Positions 15,148 through 23,939 are shown, counted from the stretch's first letter. The stretch: DNA of 35,862 bases from Ilumatobacter sp. (GCA_018666235.1 JABJAB010000042.1:1-35862); one strand, 5' to 3'. The notes: generated by a model not told the origin, from the sequence alone. Numbers and translations are program-made.

Positions 15148-15279
15148 GCTGCCAGTGTCGCTCCTGCACTGCGACCTTCCTCTTGTTCCACGGTCGAGCC
15201 CACTGATTGAGTACCGGCTTCCTCCAGCATCACCGGCGCCGTTCACCCGGCGCACCACGATCATCCGCGAGGTCCAGAC

Positions 15280-15921
15280 GTGTCGCTCCACTCAGAAGTC
15301 AGCCGTCCCACGAGTCCGGCCGATGATCACCGACCCGCAACTGGGTCGAGCGACGTCGAGTCAGGTGCACTGATCAACGTCCGCCAATGGATGGATCCGC
15401 TCGTCGACGACAACGGGCACGATCCGCGATCGGGCTACGTGGAAACGTTCTGGCTCGGCGTGCTCGGCCCGACGGCGACATGGCTCCTCCGGCGTCTCGC
15501 TGCTGGGCTCCAGCAGCATCCGGAAGGCTTCGCATTCGACCTCGTTTCTACGGCTGCAGCGATGGGATTGAGCTTTAGGTCCGGTCGGTCGTCGCCGTTT
15601 ACAAAGGCGCTGCAACGCTGTGTCATGTTCGGCCTGGCACACCAACTCCCCGACGGCGGCCTCGCAGTGCGCCGCCGTATTCCTGATGTGGCCCACCGCC
15701 ACCTCCGGCGAATGCCCCATGATCTTCAGCGACTCCATCACGAATGGCAGACCTCCACGATCGATGTCGATGCCCTCGGACGAGCCCACCGATTTGCGAT
15801 GACCATGCTCGAAGTCGGCGACGACCCAACGCTCATCGAGCCACAGCTCCGAGCGCTCGGCGTGCCGCGGGCAGTCGCCGAGCAAGTCACCGACAACGCG
15901 ACCCGGCTCGACGTGACGTGA
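15280..15921 (+). CDS. Conserved protein of unknown function
   Basis: A 213-residue protein that I do not recognise as a named family. The first 30 residues are Ser/Pro/Asp-rich and probably disordered. The core begins at GYVETFWLGVLGPTATWLLRRLAAGL, which looks like a conserved actinobacterial block. It continues through FDLVSTAAAMGLSF, a predicted winged-helix-like helical region (PFTKALQRCVMFGLAHQL, then GGLAVRRRIPDVAHRHLRRMP), and ends in short helices. No membrane segment or catalytic motif is seen. GTG 15280 is the assumed start; ATG 15391 would remove the low-complexity start and keep the core. It is divergent from the DUF2207 gene and convergent with sulfatase 2. Confidence 0.6.
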   Translation: MSLHSEVSRPTSPADDHRPATGSSDVESGALINVRQWMDPLVDDNGHDPRSGYVETFWLGVLGPTATWLLRRLAAGLQQHPEGFAFDLVSTAAAMGLSFRSGRSSPFTKALQRCVMFGLAHQLPDGGLAVRRRIPDVAHRHLRRMPHDLQRLHHEWQTSTIDVDALGRAHRFAMTMLEVGDDPTLIEPQLRALGVPRAVAEQVTDNATRLDVT

Positions 15922-15969
15922 CGTTCAGGAGCGCGTAGATCGCCGTCGGCGAGGCACCCGAACCGCAGT

Positions 15970-17415
15970 TCAGGCGAGGAGACGCTCGAGTTCGGCGTCG
16001 GCGTTGGCGTGGGGTTCGTCGCCGAGTTCTGTCTGCAGGCGCCGAAGCTCCATCTGGAGTTCACGAGCGACCGCGCCGTAGGCCGGGTCGGTGATCACGT
16101 TGCGCATCTCTGCCGGGTCGGCCACCAGGTCGAAGAGTTCCCACTCAGGCGGCTGCACCGGACCGTCAGCGCCCGCTTGGCCGAGGGGGTCGTTGTAATA
16201 ACCGATCAGCTTGTGCGTTTTGGTCCGCACCCCGTAGTGCGCTGGCACGTTGTGCGCCCAGTCGCCGTGCATCCAGTACCGGTAGTACATCGACTCCGGC
16301 CAGTCGTTGGGCTCGGCATCGGAGAGAACCGGCAACAGGCTGCGGCCCTGCATTTCTGAGGGCACATCGACGCCGGCCAGATCGAGGAACGTCGGAGCGA
16401 AGTCGACGTTGACGGCCATGGCGTCGCTGGTCGAGCCCGCTGGGATGACCCCGGGAAGTCGAGCGAGGAACGGCATGGCGAGCGATTCTTCGTACATCAT
16501 GCGTTTGTCGAACCATCCATGGTCGCCAAGAAAGAAGCCCTGATCAGAGGTATAGATCACCAGTGTGTTCTCGGCCAGACCGTTGTCGTCGAGCCAGTCA
16601 AGCATCCGCCCGACGTTGTCGTCGATCGACGCGATGACTCGGAGGTAGTCCTTGATGTACCGCTGGTATCGCCAGCTGATCTCGTCTCGTTCGGACAGGC
16701 CTGGGGGCACCAACGCCTTGAGGTCGATGATCGGATCGAGGTCCATCATCCTCATCTCCATCGCTTTGACCACGTCGGCGCGACCCTCGTGATCATCCAT
16801 GAGCGTGCGCGGTTCAGGAATGTCGACGTCGTCGTACAGCGTGAAGTGTTTACTGCTCGGTTCCCACGTGCGGTGCGGCGCCTTGTGGTGGCACATCAGC
16901 GCAAACGGCCGATCCGGGTCTCGCATCTCGAGCCAGCGCAGGCTGTCGGCGGTGATCAGGTCGGTGACGTAGCCGCCTCGTTCGATCACCTCGTGTCCGC
17001 GATCGTCGTTCCTCGGCTCCAGCATCACCGGGTTGTGATAGTGGCCTTGTCCAGGTAAAACGCGCCATTGATCGAACCCCGTCGGATCGTGCTCGGGCCC
17101 GTGGCCGAGGTGCCATTTGCCGAACATGGCGGTCTGGTATCCGGCCGCCTGCAGTCGCTTCGGAAACGTGTCGAGCGTGTTGTCCATATGCGTGTCGAGC
17201 GTGGTCACGCCGTTCACATGGTTGTAGGTGCCGGTCAGGATTGAGGCGCGACTCGGCGTGCAGATCGAGTTGGTGCAAAAGCACGCGTTCAGCCGCATCC
17301 CGTCCGCAGCGATGCGGTCAAGATTCGGCGTTTCGTTGATGACCGACCCATATGCGGAGATCGCATGCGCGGCGTGATCGTCGCTCATGATGAAAAGGAT
17401 GTTCCGTTGCTTCAT
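15970..17415 (-). CDS. Type I (formylglycine) sulfatase without signal peptide, second copy
   Basis: A 481-residue sulfatase of a different subgroup from the one at 8863. The N-terminus begins directly with NILFIMSDDHAAHAISAYG. The formylglycine motif is SICTPSRASILTGTYNHVNG, with Cys52. Other blocks are MFGKWHLGHGPEH, CHHKAPHRTWEPS, VIYTSDQGFFLGDHGWFDKR and the C-terminal WELFDLVADPAEMRNV seen in iduronate-sulfatase-like and choline-sulfatase-like bacterial enzymes. The substrate is unknown. As in the first sulfatase, no signal peptide is present. ATG 17415 is preferred; in-frame ATGs at 17442 and 17457 would add a short Ser-rich stretch and fall inside a palindrome. pepA lies 48 bases upstream on the same strand. 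Confidence 0.86.
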   Translation of the reverse strand: MKQRNILFIMSDDHAAHAISAYGSVINETPNLDRIAADGMRLNACFCTNSICTPSRASILTGTYNHVNGVTTLDTHMDNTLDTFPKRLQAAGYQTAMFGKWHLGHGPEHDPTGFDQWRVLPGQGHYHNPVMLEPRNDDRGHEVIERGGYVTDLITADSLRWLEMRDPDRPFALMCHHKAPHRTWEPSSKHFTLYDDVDIPEPRTLMDDHEGRADVVKAMEMRMMDLDPIIDLKALVPPGLSERDEISWRYQRYIKDYLRVIASIDDNVGRMLDWLDDNGLAENTLVIYTSDQGFFLGDHGWFDKRMMYEESLAMPFLARLPGVIPAGSTSDAMAVNVDFAPTFLDLAGVDVPSEMQGRSLLPVLSDAEPNDWPESMYYRYWMHGDWAHNVPAHYGVRTKTHKLIGYYNDPLGQAGADGPVQPPEWELFDLVADPAEMRNVITDPAYGAVARELQMELRRLQTELGDEPHANADAELERLLA

Positions 17416-17441
17416 GGACGACACAGACGATATGGACGACA

Positions 17442-17456
17442 TGGTGCCAGGCACCA
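17442..17456. repeat. Small perfect palindrome TGGTGCCAGGCACCA
   Basis: Seven-base perfect arms around a single A, between pepA and sulfatase 2 and 27 bases upstream of the sulfatase ATG. It is related to the palindrome at 4362-4380. Confidence 0.5.
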
Positions 17457-17463
17457 AGTGGTC

Positions 17464-18963
17464 TTAGGCGGTGTGGGCGGCGCCTTCGGCCGGCGGAGTG
17501 AAATTGCAGGCGAGATCGATCAGCAGGCGCGTTCCGAACCCGCTTGCGCCCTTGGCTTGGACGCCACTGTCTGCCTGGTTCTCCATCGGGCCGGCGATGT
17601 CGAGGTGGGCGTAGGGTACATCGCCAGTGAACTCTGTCAGGAAGATTGATGCCGTGATCGTGGCAGCGTAAGGCCCTCCGATATTGCGCATGTCAGCAAC
17701 GGCCGAGTCAAGCAGCTTGCGATAGCGCCTTGTCTCCATGGGGAGCTGCCACACTGGCTCGTCGACTTCTGCGGAACTGTTCTTGACCTGGTCAACGAAG
17801 TCTTGATTGGTGCCAAGGAGGCAGGCGATCTCGGTGCCGAGAGCCCGGAGCGCGGAGCCGGTGAGGGTGGCGATGTCGACAATGCCGTCGGGCTTGTCTT
17901 CCACGGCGAGCGACAGACCATCGGCAAGCACAAGGCGCCCCTCAGCATCTGTGTTGTGGATCTCGACGGTCTTGCCGTTGCGCATCGTGAGCACGTCGCC
18001 CAGTTTGAGTGCGCTACCAGACGGCATGTTGTCGGTGCACATCAGCCAGGCGGTGACCTTGGCCTTGCATTTCAGCGCCTTGAGCGCCGACATTGCTGAG
18101 AGCACGGCTGCCGCACCCGACATATCCATCTTCATCGCAATGTGGTCAGGGTTACTGGGTTTCAGGCTGATGCCGCCCGAGTCGTACATCACGCCTTTGC
18201 CGACCATCGCGAGGTGACCGGTCGGGTTCCGCGGTGAGTACGACAGCTTGACCATGCGCGGCGGCTCAGTAGAGCCTTGATTGACGCCAATCATGCCGCC
18301 GCAGCCCATCTGCGTCAGCTGATCCTTGTTGAAGACTTCGACATCGAGACCGGTTGCTGCCGCGATCTCAACGGCCTTGAGCGCGATGTCCTTGGCATTG
18401 AGGTACGTGGGAGGGGTGTTCGCAAGCTCGCGGGCCAGTGCCGCTGCACGCGCGACGACGACACCGTCGTCGGCGCCCTGCCGAACGCCTTTGCTGCGCT
18501 TGTCGGCAGCGACCAGGGTCAGGTCAGTCAGCTTCGCCCCGCCGCTCTCGTCATTCTTGAGGCCGACGTAGCGATAGCTACCGAGCAGGGCACCTTCGGC
18601 GACGGCATGTCCAGCCGCCTTCGCGTCGAGATGACCGAGGTCGGCAAGGTTGATTGCAAGATGGGCGTGCTTGCTCGCAGCGCGGGCAAAATTCGCAGCA
18701 GCGGTGCGCACGGCTGCGAGGTCAATCGAGTCGGGGTCACCGACACCAACCGCATACGCCACACCCTCGCCGTTCGGCACGGCGAGCATCTGGCCGACCT
18801 TGCCGTCAAAGTTGTTCGCGGCGAGACCTGCCCGGTTGACACCGAGCTGTCGTGCCACAGTGCCCTTGGTGGCGACCGCGTAGGCCACCGCTGTGGCGCC
18901 CTTCGGCACTGACTTGGTCGCGGTGACGTTGACGTTGGCGACGGATTGACTTGCATCGAACAT
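17464..18963 (-). CDS. pepA: Leucyl aminopeptidase (M17)
   Basis: A 499-residue cytosolic metallo-aminopeptidase. The C-terminal catalytic half shows the two-metal site: MVGKGVMYDSGGISLKPS (Lys and Asp), AMKMDMSGAAAVL, and NTDAEGRLVLADGL with the Asp, Glu and Arg of the M17 signature. The N-terminal half is the regulatory/DNA-binding-like domain with low conservation. M17 enzymes release N-terminal residues from peptides as hexamers. The frame is open up to 19038, but ATG 18963 starts just before the first conserved strand, and a GAGG lies about 13 bases upstream. It is divergent from the amino-acid importer operon, which fits a shared role in peptide-derived amino-acid use, although no shared regulator is visible. 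Confidence 0.93.
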   Translation of the reverse strand: MFDASQSVANVNVTATKSVPKGATAVAYAVATKGTVARQLGVNRAGLAANNFDGKVGQMLAVPNGEGVAYAVGVGDPDSIDLAAVRTAAANFARAASKHAHLAINLADLGHLDAKAAGHAVAEGALLGSYRYVGLKNDESGGAKLTDLTLVAADKRSKGVRQGADDGVVVARAAALARELANTPPTYLNAKDIALKAVEIAAATGLDVEVFNKDQLTQMGCGGMIGVNQGSTEPPRMVKLSYSPRNPTGHLAMVGKGVMYDSGGISLKPSNPDHIAMKMDMSGAAAVLSAMSALKALKCKAKVTAWLMCTDNMPSGSALKLGDVLTMRNGKTVEIHNTDAEGRLVLADGLSLAVEDKPDGIVDIATLTGSALRALGTEIACLLGTNQDFVDQVKNSSAEVDEPVWQLPMETRRYRKLLDSAVADMRNIGGPYAATITASIFLTEFTGDVPYAHLDIAGPMENQADSGVQAKGASGFGTRLLIDLACNFTPPAEGAAHTA

Positions 18964-19044
18964 CTGCACAGTCTGCCTCAACTCGTCTGAAACATTCCCG
19001 ACCAGAGGCCTTCGAGTGGCGTTCACGCGTTTATGCAAGCATTT

Positions 19045-19074
19045 TTGATATCCGTGTTACCGTCCCAGTAGAAG
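19045..19074 (+). promoter_or_regulatory. aapJ: Candidate promoter of the aap operon
   Basis: TTGATA (19045-19050) and TAGAAG (19069-19074) are separated by 18 bases in a locally AT-richer stretch, about 100 bases before aapJ. In the leader are a hairpin (GATGCG/CGCATC, 19076-19090) and a 10-bp palindrome, CGTGATCACG (19094-19103), that could bind RNA- or DNA-acting regulators. Confidence 0.4.
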
Positions 19075-19158
19075 AGATGCGAGGCGCATCACACGTGATC
19101 ACGCATCATCTTCGTACATCAAATCAACCCGGTTGGTTTTGAAGCCGACCAATACTCC

Positions 19159-19166
19159 AGGAGGAG
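19159..19166 (+). promoter_or_regulatory. aapJ: Strong Shine-Dalgarno of aapJ
   Basis: AGGAGGAG lies four bases before ATG 19171. It is among the clearest ribosome sites in the window and fixes the aapJ start. Confidence 0.8.
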
Positions 19167-19170
19167 ACAC

Positions 19171-20304
19171 ATGATTCGTAGGGGGAATGCGCTCAAGCGC
19201 ACTGCGGGTGTCGTCATGGCACTCGGACTCGTCGCTACTGCTTGCTCATCGAGCAGCGATGGCGACGCGGACGCAAACACAGGCGACAGCGTCGCTGTCG
19301 AAGCACCGGTGGACACCGAAGTTGTCGAGTCGACCCAGTCCGAAGGCGGCACGCTCGCCGCCGTTCAGGCTGCCGGCACCCTCGAATGCGGCGGCAACGA
19401 CACGCTCCCGGGCTTCGGTATCATCGACTCCGACGGCGCATTCAGCGGCTTCGACATCGACTTCTGCAAGGTCATCGCCGCAGCGGTGCTCGGCGATTCC
19501 GAGGCCATCAACGTCACTCCGCTCGTTGCGGCACAGCGTTTCCCAACGCTGCAATCCGGCGAAATCGACGTGCTCATCCGCAACACCACCTGGACGGCAT
19601 CGCGCGACGGCGCCGAGCAGGCCAACTTCCTGAGGACCACCTTCTACGATGGTCAGGGCTTCATGGTGCGGTCCGACAGCGGCATTGCATCACTCGAAGA
19701 CGCTGCCAACACCACGATCTGTGTGCTCCAAGGCACGACGACACTGTTGAACCTGAACGCTGTGTTGGGCGACCGGGGCATCCCGTTCACCCCGCTCGAG
19801 TTCGAGTCGAACGACGAACTGCAGCCCGCCTTCGTGGCCGAGCAGTGCGAAGTGTGGACCTCGGACGCCTCGCAGCTCGCTTCGTTTGCAGCAACGCTCG
19901 ACATTGACACGACGGTGCTCCCCGACATCATCTCGAAGGAGCCGCTCGGCCCCGTCGTTGCTGATGGTGACACCGAGTGGGCCCAGGTCGTCAACTGGGC
20001 AGTCATGGCCGCGATCCAAGCTGAGGAATTCGGCATCACCTCCGCCAACATCGACAGCTTCGCCGACAGCGAGGATTCCGGCATTCGCCGCTTCCTCGGG
20101 CTGCCGATCGAAGACGACGACGGCAACTCGGTCGTCGCAGAAGTCGGCTTGGGTCTGCCCACCGACTTCGCCACCAACATCATCAGCCAGGTCGGCAACT
20201 ACGGCGAGATCTTCGAGCGCAACCTGGCGCCCCTCGGTCTCGAGCGCGGACCCAACGCCTTGTGGACCGAAGGCGGGCTCATGTACGTGCCTCCGTTCCG
20301 TTGA
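19171..20304 (+). CDS. aapJ: General L-amino-acid ABC importer, substrate-binding lipoprotein
   Basis: A 377-residue extracytoplasmic solute-binding protein of the AapJ/BztA type. A signal peptide ends in LVATAC, a lipobox with the lipidated Cys at residue 25, followed by a Ser/Asp-rich linker. The mature domain has GTLECGGNDTLPGFGIIDSD, GFDIDFCKVIAAAVLGD and LQSGEIDVLIRNTTWTASRD, all close to my memory of Rhizobium AapJ, and FYDGQGFMVRSDSGI. It captures polar or general L-amino acids and hands them to AapQ/AapM. It is first in an operon followed by two permeases and an ATPase. A strong hairpin after its stop codon probably gives it higher mRNA levels than the permease genes. Confidence 0.92.
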   Translation: MIRRGNALKRTAGVVMALGLVATACSSSSDGDADANTGDSVAVEAPVDTEVVESTQSEGGTLAAVQAAGTLECGGNDTLPGFGIIDSDGAFSGFDIDFCKVIAAAVLGDSEAINVTPLVAAQRFPTLQSGEIDVLIRNTTWTASRDGAEQANFLRTTFYDGQGFMVRSDSGIASLEDAANTTICVLQGTTTLLNLNAVLGDRGIPFTPLEFESNDELQPAFVAEQCEVWTSDASQLASFAATLDIDTTVLPDIISKEPLGPVVADGDTEWAQVVNWAVMAAIQAEEFGITSANIDSFADSEDSGIRRFLGLPIEDDDGNSVVAEVGLGLPTDFATNIISQVGNYGEIFERNLAPLGLERGPNALWTEGGLMYVPPFR

Positions 20305-20324
20305 TCAGATAGTTCCGAACTGAG

Positions 20325-20358
20325 GGGTCGGTTGCCGCAGAACTGCGGCGACCGACCC
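20325..20358 (+). terminator. Intercistronic hairpin between aapJ and aapQ
   Basis: A 16-bp stem (20325-20340 with 20343-20358) has one G-T pair and a 2-nt apical gap. It follows the aapJ stop by 20 bases and is 13 bases before aapQ. Only TTCGTC follows, so it is more likely a partial terminator or a 3'-end stabiliser that raises binding-protein mRNA over permease mRNA. Confidence 0.65.
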
Positions 20359-20371
20359 TTCGTCTGGTCTT

Positions 20372-21661
20372 ATGCTCGAACGGCTACTCCGACTCATCCT
20401 GATCCTGGCGATCCTCGCCGGGATCTACATCGCCGTCTGGTCTGCGCGCCGATCTGCGAAGGGCAGCGCCGGCGGTCCACCACCGTGGCGCGACACCAAA
20501 GTCCTCATCATCGCGGCACAGGTCGCTGCGCTTGGCGTCATCTTGTCGGTCGGTGACTACCTGTGGGCCAACTTCCGTGCTCGCACCGACGAGATCGGTC
20601 TCGAACTCAACTTCGACTTTCTCGATCAACCCAGTGGCATCTCGATTGCTGACAGCCCACTCGACCCAAACTCGTCAATTCAAAATGCTCTCATCGCAGG
20701 TGTCAAGAACACCTTCTTGATCTTCATCGTCGGCATCCCATTGGCCGTCCTGCTCGGGACGTTGATCGGCATCGCCCGGCTGTCGACAAACTGGCTGCTC
20801 ACCAAAATCGCCACGGTCTACGTCGAGTTCTTCCGCAACATTCCGACACTGCTCGTCATCGTCTTCACGTGGCAGGCCTTGCTGCTCGGGTTCCCACGCG
20901 AGCAGGATTCGTGGCTGATCCGCGGCAGTTCGACTGCAGCCGACAGCGGCCCCCCTTCTCTCGAAGGTCTCTTCATCTTCAACAACAAGCGATTTGCCTT
21001 CCCGTCGATCGGCGGTGGCGAGAACTTCGGTGCTTTCCAGGTCGTTTTTCTCGTCGCTGTGGTCGCTGCGGTTGCGATGTGGGTTTGGCGCACACGCAAC
21101 TTCGACGCCACCGGAACGCCCCACCGTCGAGTGCTGTGGTCGTTCGCGACGCTGCTCGTCATCAGCGTCATCGGCTACTTCGTCCTGGGCGGCCCCTTCT
21201 CCATCTCTCGACCCATGATCGAACAGCGCATCGCATCAGGCGGCGTCAAGATGCAGATGCCATATGTCGCTGTCATGTTCGGCCTCGTGTTGTACACGGC
21301 GTCGCACATCGCTGAGATCGTCCGCGGATCGATCATGTCAGTCCCCAAAGGCCAAGTCGAAGCAGGCAACGCGCTGGCACTGTCCGGATTCCAGCGCTAC
21401 CGCTTCGTCGTACTGCCCCAGGCCTTCCGGGTGGCATTCCCGCCGCTGATCAATCAGTTCCTCAACTACACCAAGAACACATCGCTGGCCATCGCCGTCG
21501 GCTTTGCTGAGACGACCGGCGTCATCCAGAACCTCTTCGGCCAGTCGCGCCCGGCGCCGCAGCTCTTGCTGATTCTCATGCTGATCTACCTGGCCTTCTC
21601 GCTGATCCTGTCGGCGATCGGCAACCTCATCAACCGTCGACTCCAGATCGTCGGGCGGTAA
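20372..21661 (+). CDS. aapQ: General L-amino-acid ABC importer, permease 1
   Basis: A 429-residue membrane permease of the His/Glu/Gln/Arg type with a long N-terminal part, as in AapQ/BztB. Hydrophobic helices include LLRLILILAILAGIYIAVW, VLIIAAQVAALGVILSVG, TFLIFIVGIPLAVLLGTLIGIA and several more. The N-terminal region shows FFRNIPTLLVIVFTW, the family's RN-P block. The cytoplasmic EAA loop that contacts the ATPase is EIVRGSIMSVPKGQVEAGNALALSG. It pairs with AapM to form the membrane channel. ATG 20372 follows the intercistronic hairpin, and aapM starts three bases after the stop. Confidence 0.9.
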   Translation: MLERLLRLILILAILAGIYIAVWSARRSAKGSAGGPPPWRDTKVLIIAAQVAALGVILSVGDYLWANFRARTDEIGLELNFDFLDQPSGISIADSPLDPNSSIQNALIAGVKNTFLIFIVGIPLAVLLGTLIGIARLSTNWLLTKIATVYVEFFRNIPTLLVIVFTWQALLLGFPREQDSWLIRGSSTAADSGPPSLEGLFIFNNKRFAFPSIGGGENFGAFQVVFLVAVVAAVAMWVWRTRNFDATGTPHRRVLWSFATLLVISVIGYFVLGGPFSISRPMIEQRIASGGVKMQMPYVAVMFGLVLYTASHIAEIVRGSIMSVPKGQVEAGNALALSGFQRYRFVVLPQAFRVAFPPLINQFLNYTKNTSLAIAVGFAETTGVIQNLFGQSRPAPQLLLILMLIYLAFSLILSAIGNLINRRLQIVGR

Positions 21662-21664
21662 GTC

Positions 21665-23116
21665 ATGGTCTCGAGTGAGTCCACAGCCGAAACGGCATAT
21701 CTCGGAGCTGAAATCGCACAAGCGCTCACTGCCGATCGTCCGCTGCATTCCGATCAGACCCCCAGCCAGTGGGTCAAGAACAACCTGTTCAGCTCCGTGC
21801 TCAACACTGCGATCACCGTGGTGTCGGCCGCATTCGCCGGCGCGATCCTGTACTTCGGCATTCGGTGGGCAATCAACGTCGAATGGGAGATCGTGCGGGC
21901 GAACCTCCGCAACTTCATGATCGGGCAGTTCCCGAAGGACGAGTTGTGGCGGCCCTGGGCGGGCGGACTCACGCTCGTCGCCGCCGTCGGTTTGGGTTCG
22001 GCCGGTATGGCCCGAACTTCATTCGACGACGCCACCGAGAAGGGCTTGCCCGCAGAGCGACCGACCTGGACGGCGCTGCTGCGTCGCTTCTGGCCGATCC
22101 TCGCATTCATCTTCCTCGTGTTGACCTTCACTCGGACAATCCAGCCGACACTCGGCGTCCTCGCCGGCCTCGGATTGTTCGTTGCAGGACGCCTGATCGG
22201 ATGGCAGCTCCCGAGCGGCATTCGTCGCTTCTCGCCACACATCATCGGAGTCGGCCTCGTGGCACTGTCCACGATCGTCGCTGGCTCCGGCGGGCTCGTC
22301 GCACTCTTGGGGGGTTTGGTCGGTGCGCTGATCCTTGCGACGGCAATCGGTGACAGCATTGATCGGACGTCGGCGACCGGCACGGTGGTGGCGTTGGCCC
22401 TGCCGCTGCTCGGTGGCGCGGTCGTCTGGTTCGTTATGTCGACGATCGACAGCTTCGGCTATGGCTGGAAGGACTGGGGCGGGCTCTACCTCACCTTGTT
22501 CGTGACGGTGGCCGGTATCTCGACCGGCATGCCGCTCGGCATTCTGCTCGCCATCGGCCGGCGTTCACAGCTACCCATCATCAAGGGCTTCTGCGTCACG
22601 TTCATCGAGTTCGTTCGTGGTGTGCCGTTGATCTCCCTGCTGTTCTTCTCGGGCTTCATGCTGCCGCTGTTGTTCCCGCCCGCTGCGACGATCCCCGACG
22701 GCACCACTCGAGCGATGATCGTCATCACACTGTTCTCGGCGGCGTACATCGCCGAGATTGTCCGTGGCGGCCTGCAAGCAGTGCCGAAGGGCCAAACCGA
22801 AGCCGCCCAGGCCCAGGGGCTGTCGGCCGGCAAGATTCAGCGTCTGATCGTGATGCCACAGGCGCTCCGAGCGGTCATCCCGGCGATGGTCGGGCAGTTC
22901 ATCTCACTGTTCAAGGACACCTCACTGCTCGCCATCATCGGTGTGGCCGAGTTCCTCCAGATCGCCACCATCGCCAACACGCAGCAGGAGTTTCTGGGTA
23001 AGGGTCTCCAACCAGTCACCTACGCATTCGTCGCCGTTGGGTACTGGGCGTTCGCGTACACGATGTCGAAGGAGAGCCGCCGGCTCGAAACCCGACTGGG
23101 AGTGGGGACACGATGA
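21665..23116 (+). CDS. aapM: General L-amino-acid ABC importer, permease 2
   Basis: A 483-residue membrane permease, partner of AapQ. The conserved C-terminal half has FIEFVRGVPLISLLFFSGFMLPLLFPP and the EAA loop EIVRGGLQAVPKGQTEAAQAQGLSAG, and ends with FAYTMSKESRRLETRLG. The region between the first helix and the permease core is unusually hydrophobic, with about six extra helices (for example LTLVAAVGLGSAG, FWPILAFIFLVLTF, IIGVGLVALSTIVAG, VVALALPLLGGAVVWF). The total length exceeds the roughly 370-400 residues I recall for AapM. The stop TGA overlaps an ATG (ATGA, 23113-23116) that opens a 16-codon frame leading to aapP. Confidence 0.88.
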   Translation: MVSSESTAETAYLGAEIAQALTADRPLHSDQTPSQWVKNNLFSSVLNTAITVVSAAFAGAILYFGIRWAINVEWEIVRANLRNFMIGQFPKDELWRPWAGGLTLVAAVGLGSAGMARTSFDDATEKGLPAERPTWTALLRRFWPILAFIFLVLTFTRTIQPTLGVLAGLGLFVAGRLIGWQLPSGIRRFSPHIIGVGLVALSTIVAGSGGLVALLGGLVGALILATAIGDSIDRTSATGTVVALALPLLGGAVVWFVMSTIDSFGYGWKDWGGLYLTLFVTVAGISTGMPLGILLAIGRRSQLPIIKGFCVTFIEFVRGVPLISLLFFSGFMLPLLFPPAATIPDGTTRAMIVITLFSAAYIAEIVRGGLQAVPKGQTEAAQAQGLSAGKIQRLIVMPQALRAVIPAMVGQFISLFKDTSLLAIIGVAEFLQIATIANTQQEFLGKGLQPVTYAFVAVGYWAFAYTMSKESRRLETRLGVGTR

Positions 23117-23163
23117 TCAACGCCGGCAGCGAAGCCACGCAGAACGAAGGGAGTCGCCTGTGA
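23113..23163 (+). CDS. Possible 16-residue coupling ORF between aapM and aapP
   Basis: ATG 23113 overlaps the aapM stop as ATGA. The frame encodes MINAGSEATQNEGSRL and stops at TGA 23161-23163, which overlaps the aapP GTG start as GTGA. A ribosome could thus move from aapM through this frame to aapP without leaving the mRNA. It may be a translational coupler rather than a functional peptide, or chance. Confidence 0.35.
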   Translation: MINAGSEATQNEGSRL

Positions 23164-23939
23164 GCGATACCACCATCAACGCCGATGCCACGCAGATCCT
23201 CGGCGGCGGCGAAGCCATCATCGAGGTCGAAGATGTCGACAAGCTGTTCGGCGACTTTCAAGCGCTGACGAACATCAACATGCGAGTCGGCTCACAAGAA
23301 GTCGTCGTCATCATCGGACCGTCGGGTTCGGGTAAGTCGACCTTGATCCGCTGCATCAACCGGCTCGAACGTCACGACCGAGGCCGTATCTCCGTCGATG
23401 GCATCGAACTGTCCGACGACATTCGCAATATCCAAGAGATTCGACGCGAGACCGGAATGGTCTTCCAAAGCTTCAATCTTTTCCCTCACCTGACCGTGAT
23501 TGACAACATCACATTGGCACCCAGGCAGGTCCGCAACATGCCCAAGCGCGAGGCGGAGGAGAGCGCGATGGAACTCCTTGAGAGGGTCAAGATCCCTGAG
23601 CAGGCCCGCAAGTACCCCGGTCAACTCTCAGGTGGCCAGCAACAGCGAGTAGCGATTGCCCGGTCGCTGGCGATGAAGCCAAAAGTCATCCTGTTCGATG
23701 AACCGACATCGGCGCTCGATCCCGAAATGATCAAGGAAGTACTCGACACGATGAAGGATCTCGCCGTGGAGGGCATGACCATGATCTGTGTCACTCACGA
23801 AATGGGCTTTGCCCGCGAGGTGGCAGACCGTGTCGTGTTCATGGCCGATGGTCAGATCGTCGAAGTCGGGACACCCGAACACTTCTTCGATAACCCACAG
23901 GAGGAGCGCACGAAGCTCTTCCTCAGCCAGATCCTGTAA
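23160..23939 (+). CDS. aapP: General L-amino-acid ABC importer, ATP-binding subunit
   Basis: A 259-residue ABC ATPase. Walker A is IIGPSGSGKSTLIRC, the Q-loop MVFQSFNLFPHLTV, the signature LSGGQQQRVAIARSLA, Walker B VILFDEPTSALDPEM and the H-loop CVTHEMGFAREVAD. The FPHLTVIDNITLAP stretch and the total length are typical of polar amino-acid transporters (AapP/GlnQ). It has about 20 extra N-terminal residues before EVEDVDKLFGDF. It powers import through AapQM. The start is GTG 23160, with GAAGGGAG about seven bases upstream, inside the mini-frame described above. Last gene of the operon; convergent with the exporter genes. Confidence 0.93.
   Translation: MSDTTINADATQILGGGEAIIEVEDVDKLFGDFQALTNINMRVGSQEVVVIIGPSGSGKSTLIRCINRLERHDRGRISVDGIELSDDIRNIQEIRRETGMVFQSFNLFPHLTVIDNITLAPRQVRNMPKREAEESAMELLERVKIPEQARKYPGQLSGGQQQRVAIARSLAMKPKVILFDEPTSALDPEMIKEVLDTMKDLAVEGMTMICVTHEMGFAREVADRVVFMADGQIVEVGTPEHFFDNPQEERTKLFLSQIL

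Noticed and set aside
18964..19170. A riboswitch in the leader of the aap operon.
   Set aside because: Only short hairpins and a 10-bp palindrome are present; no conserved aptamer core was recognised.
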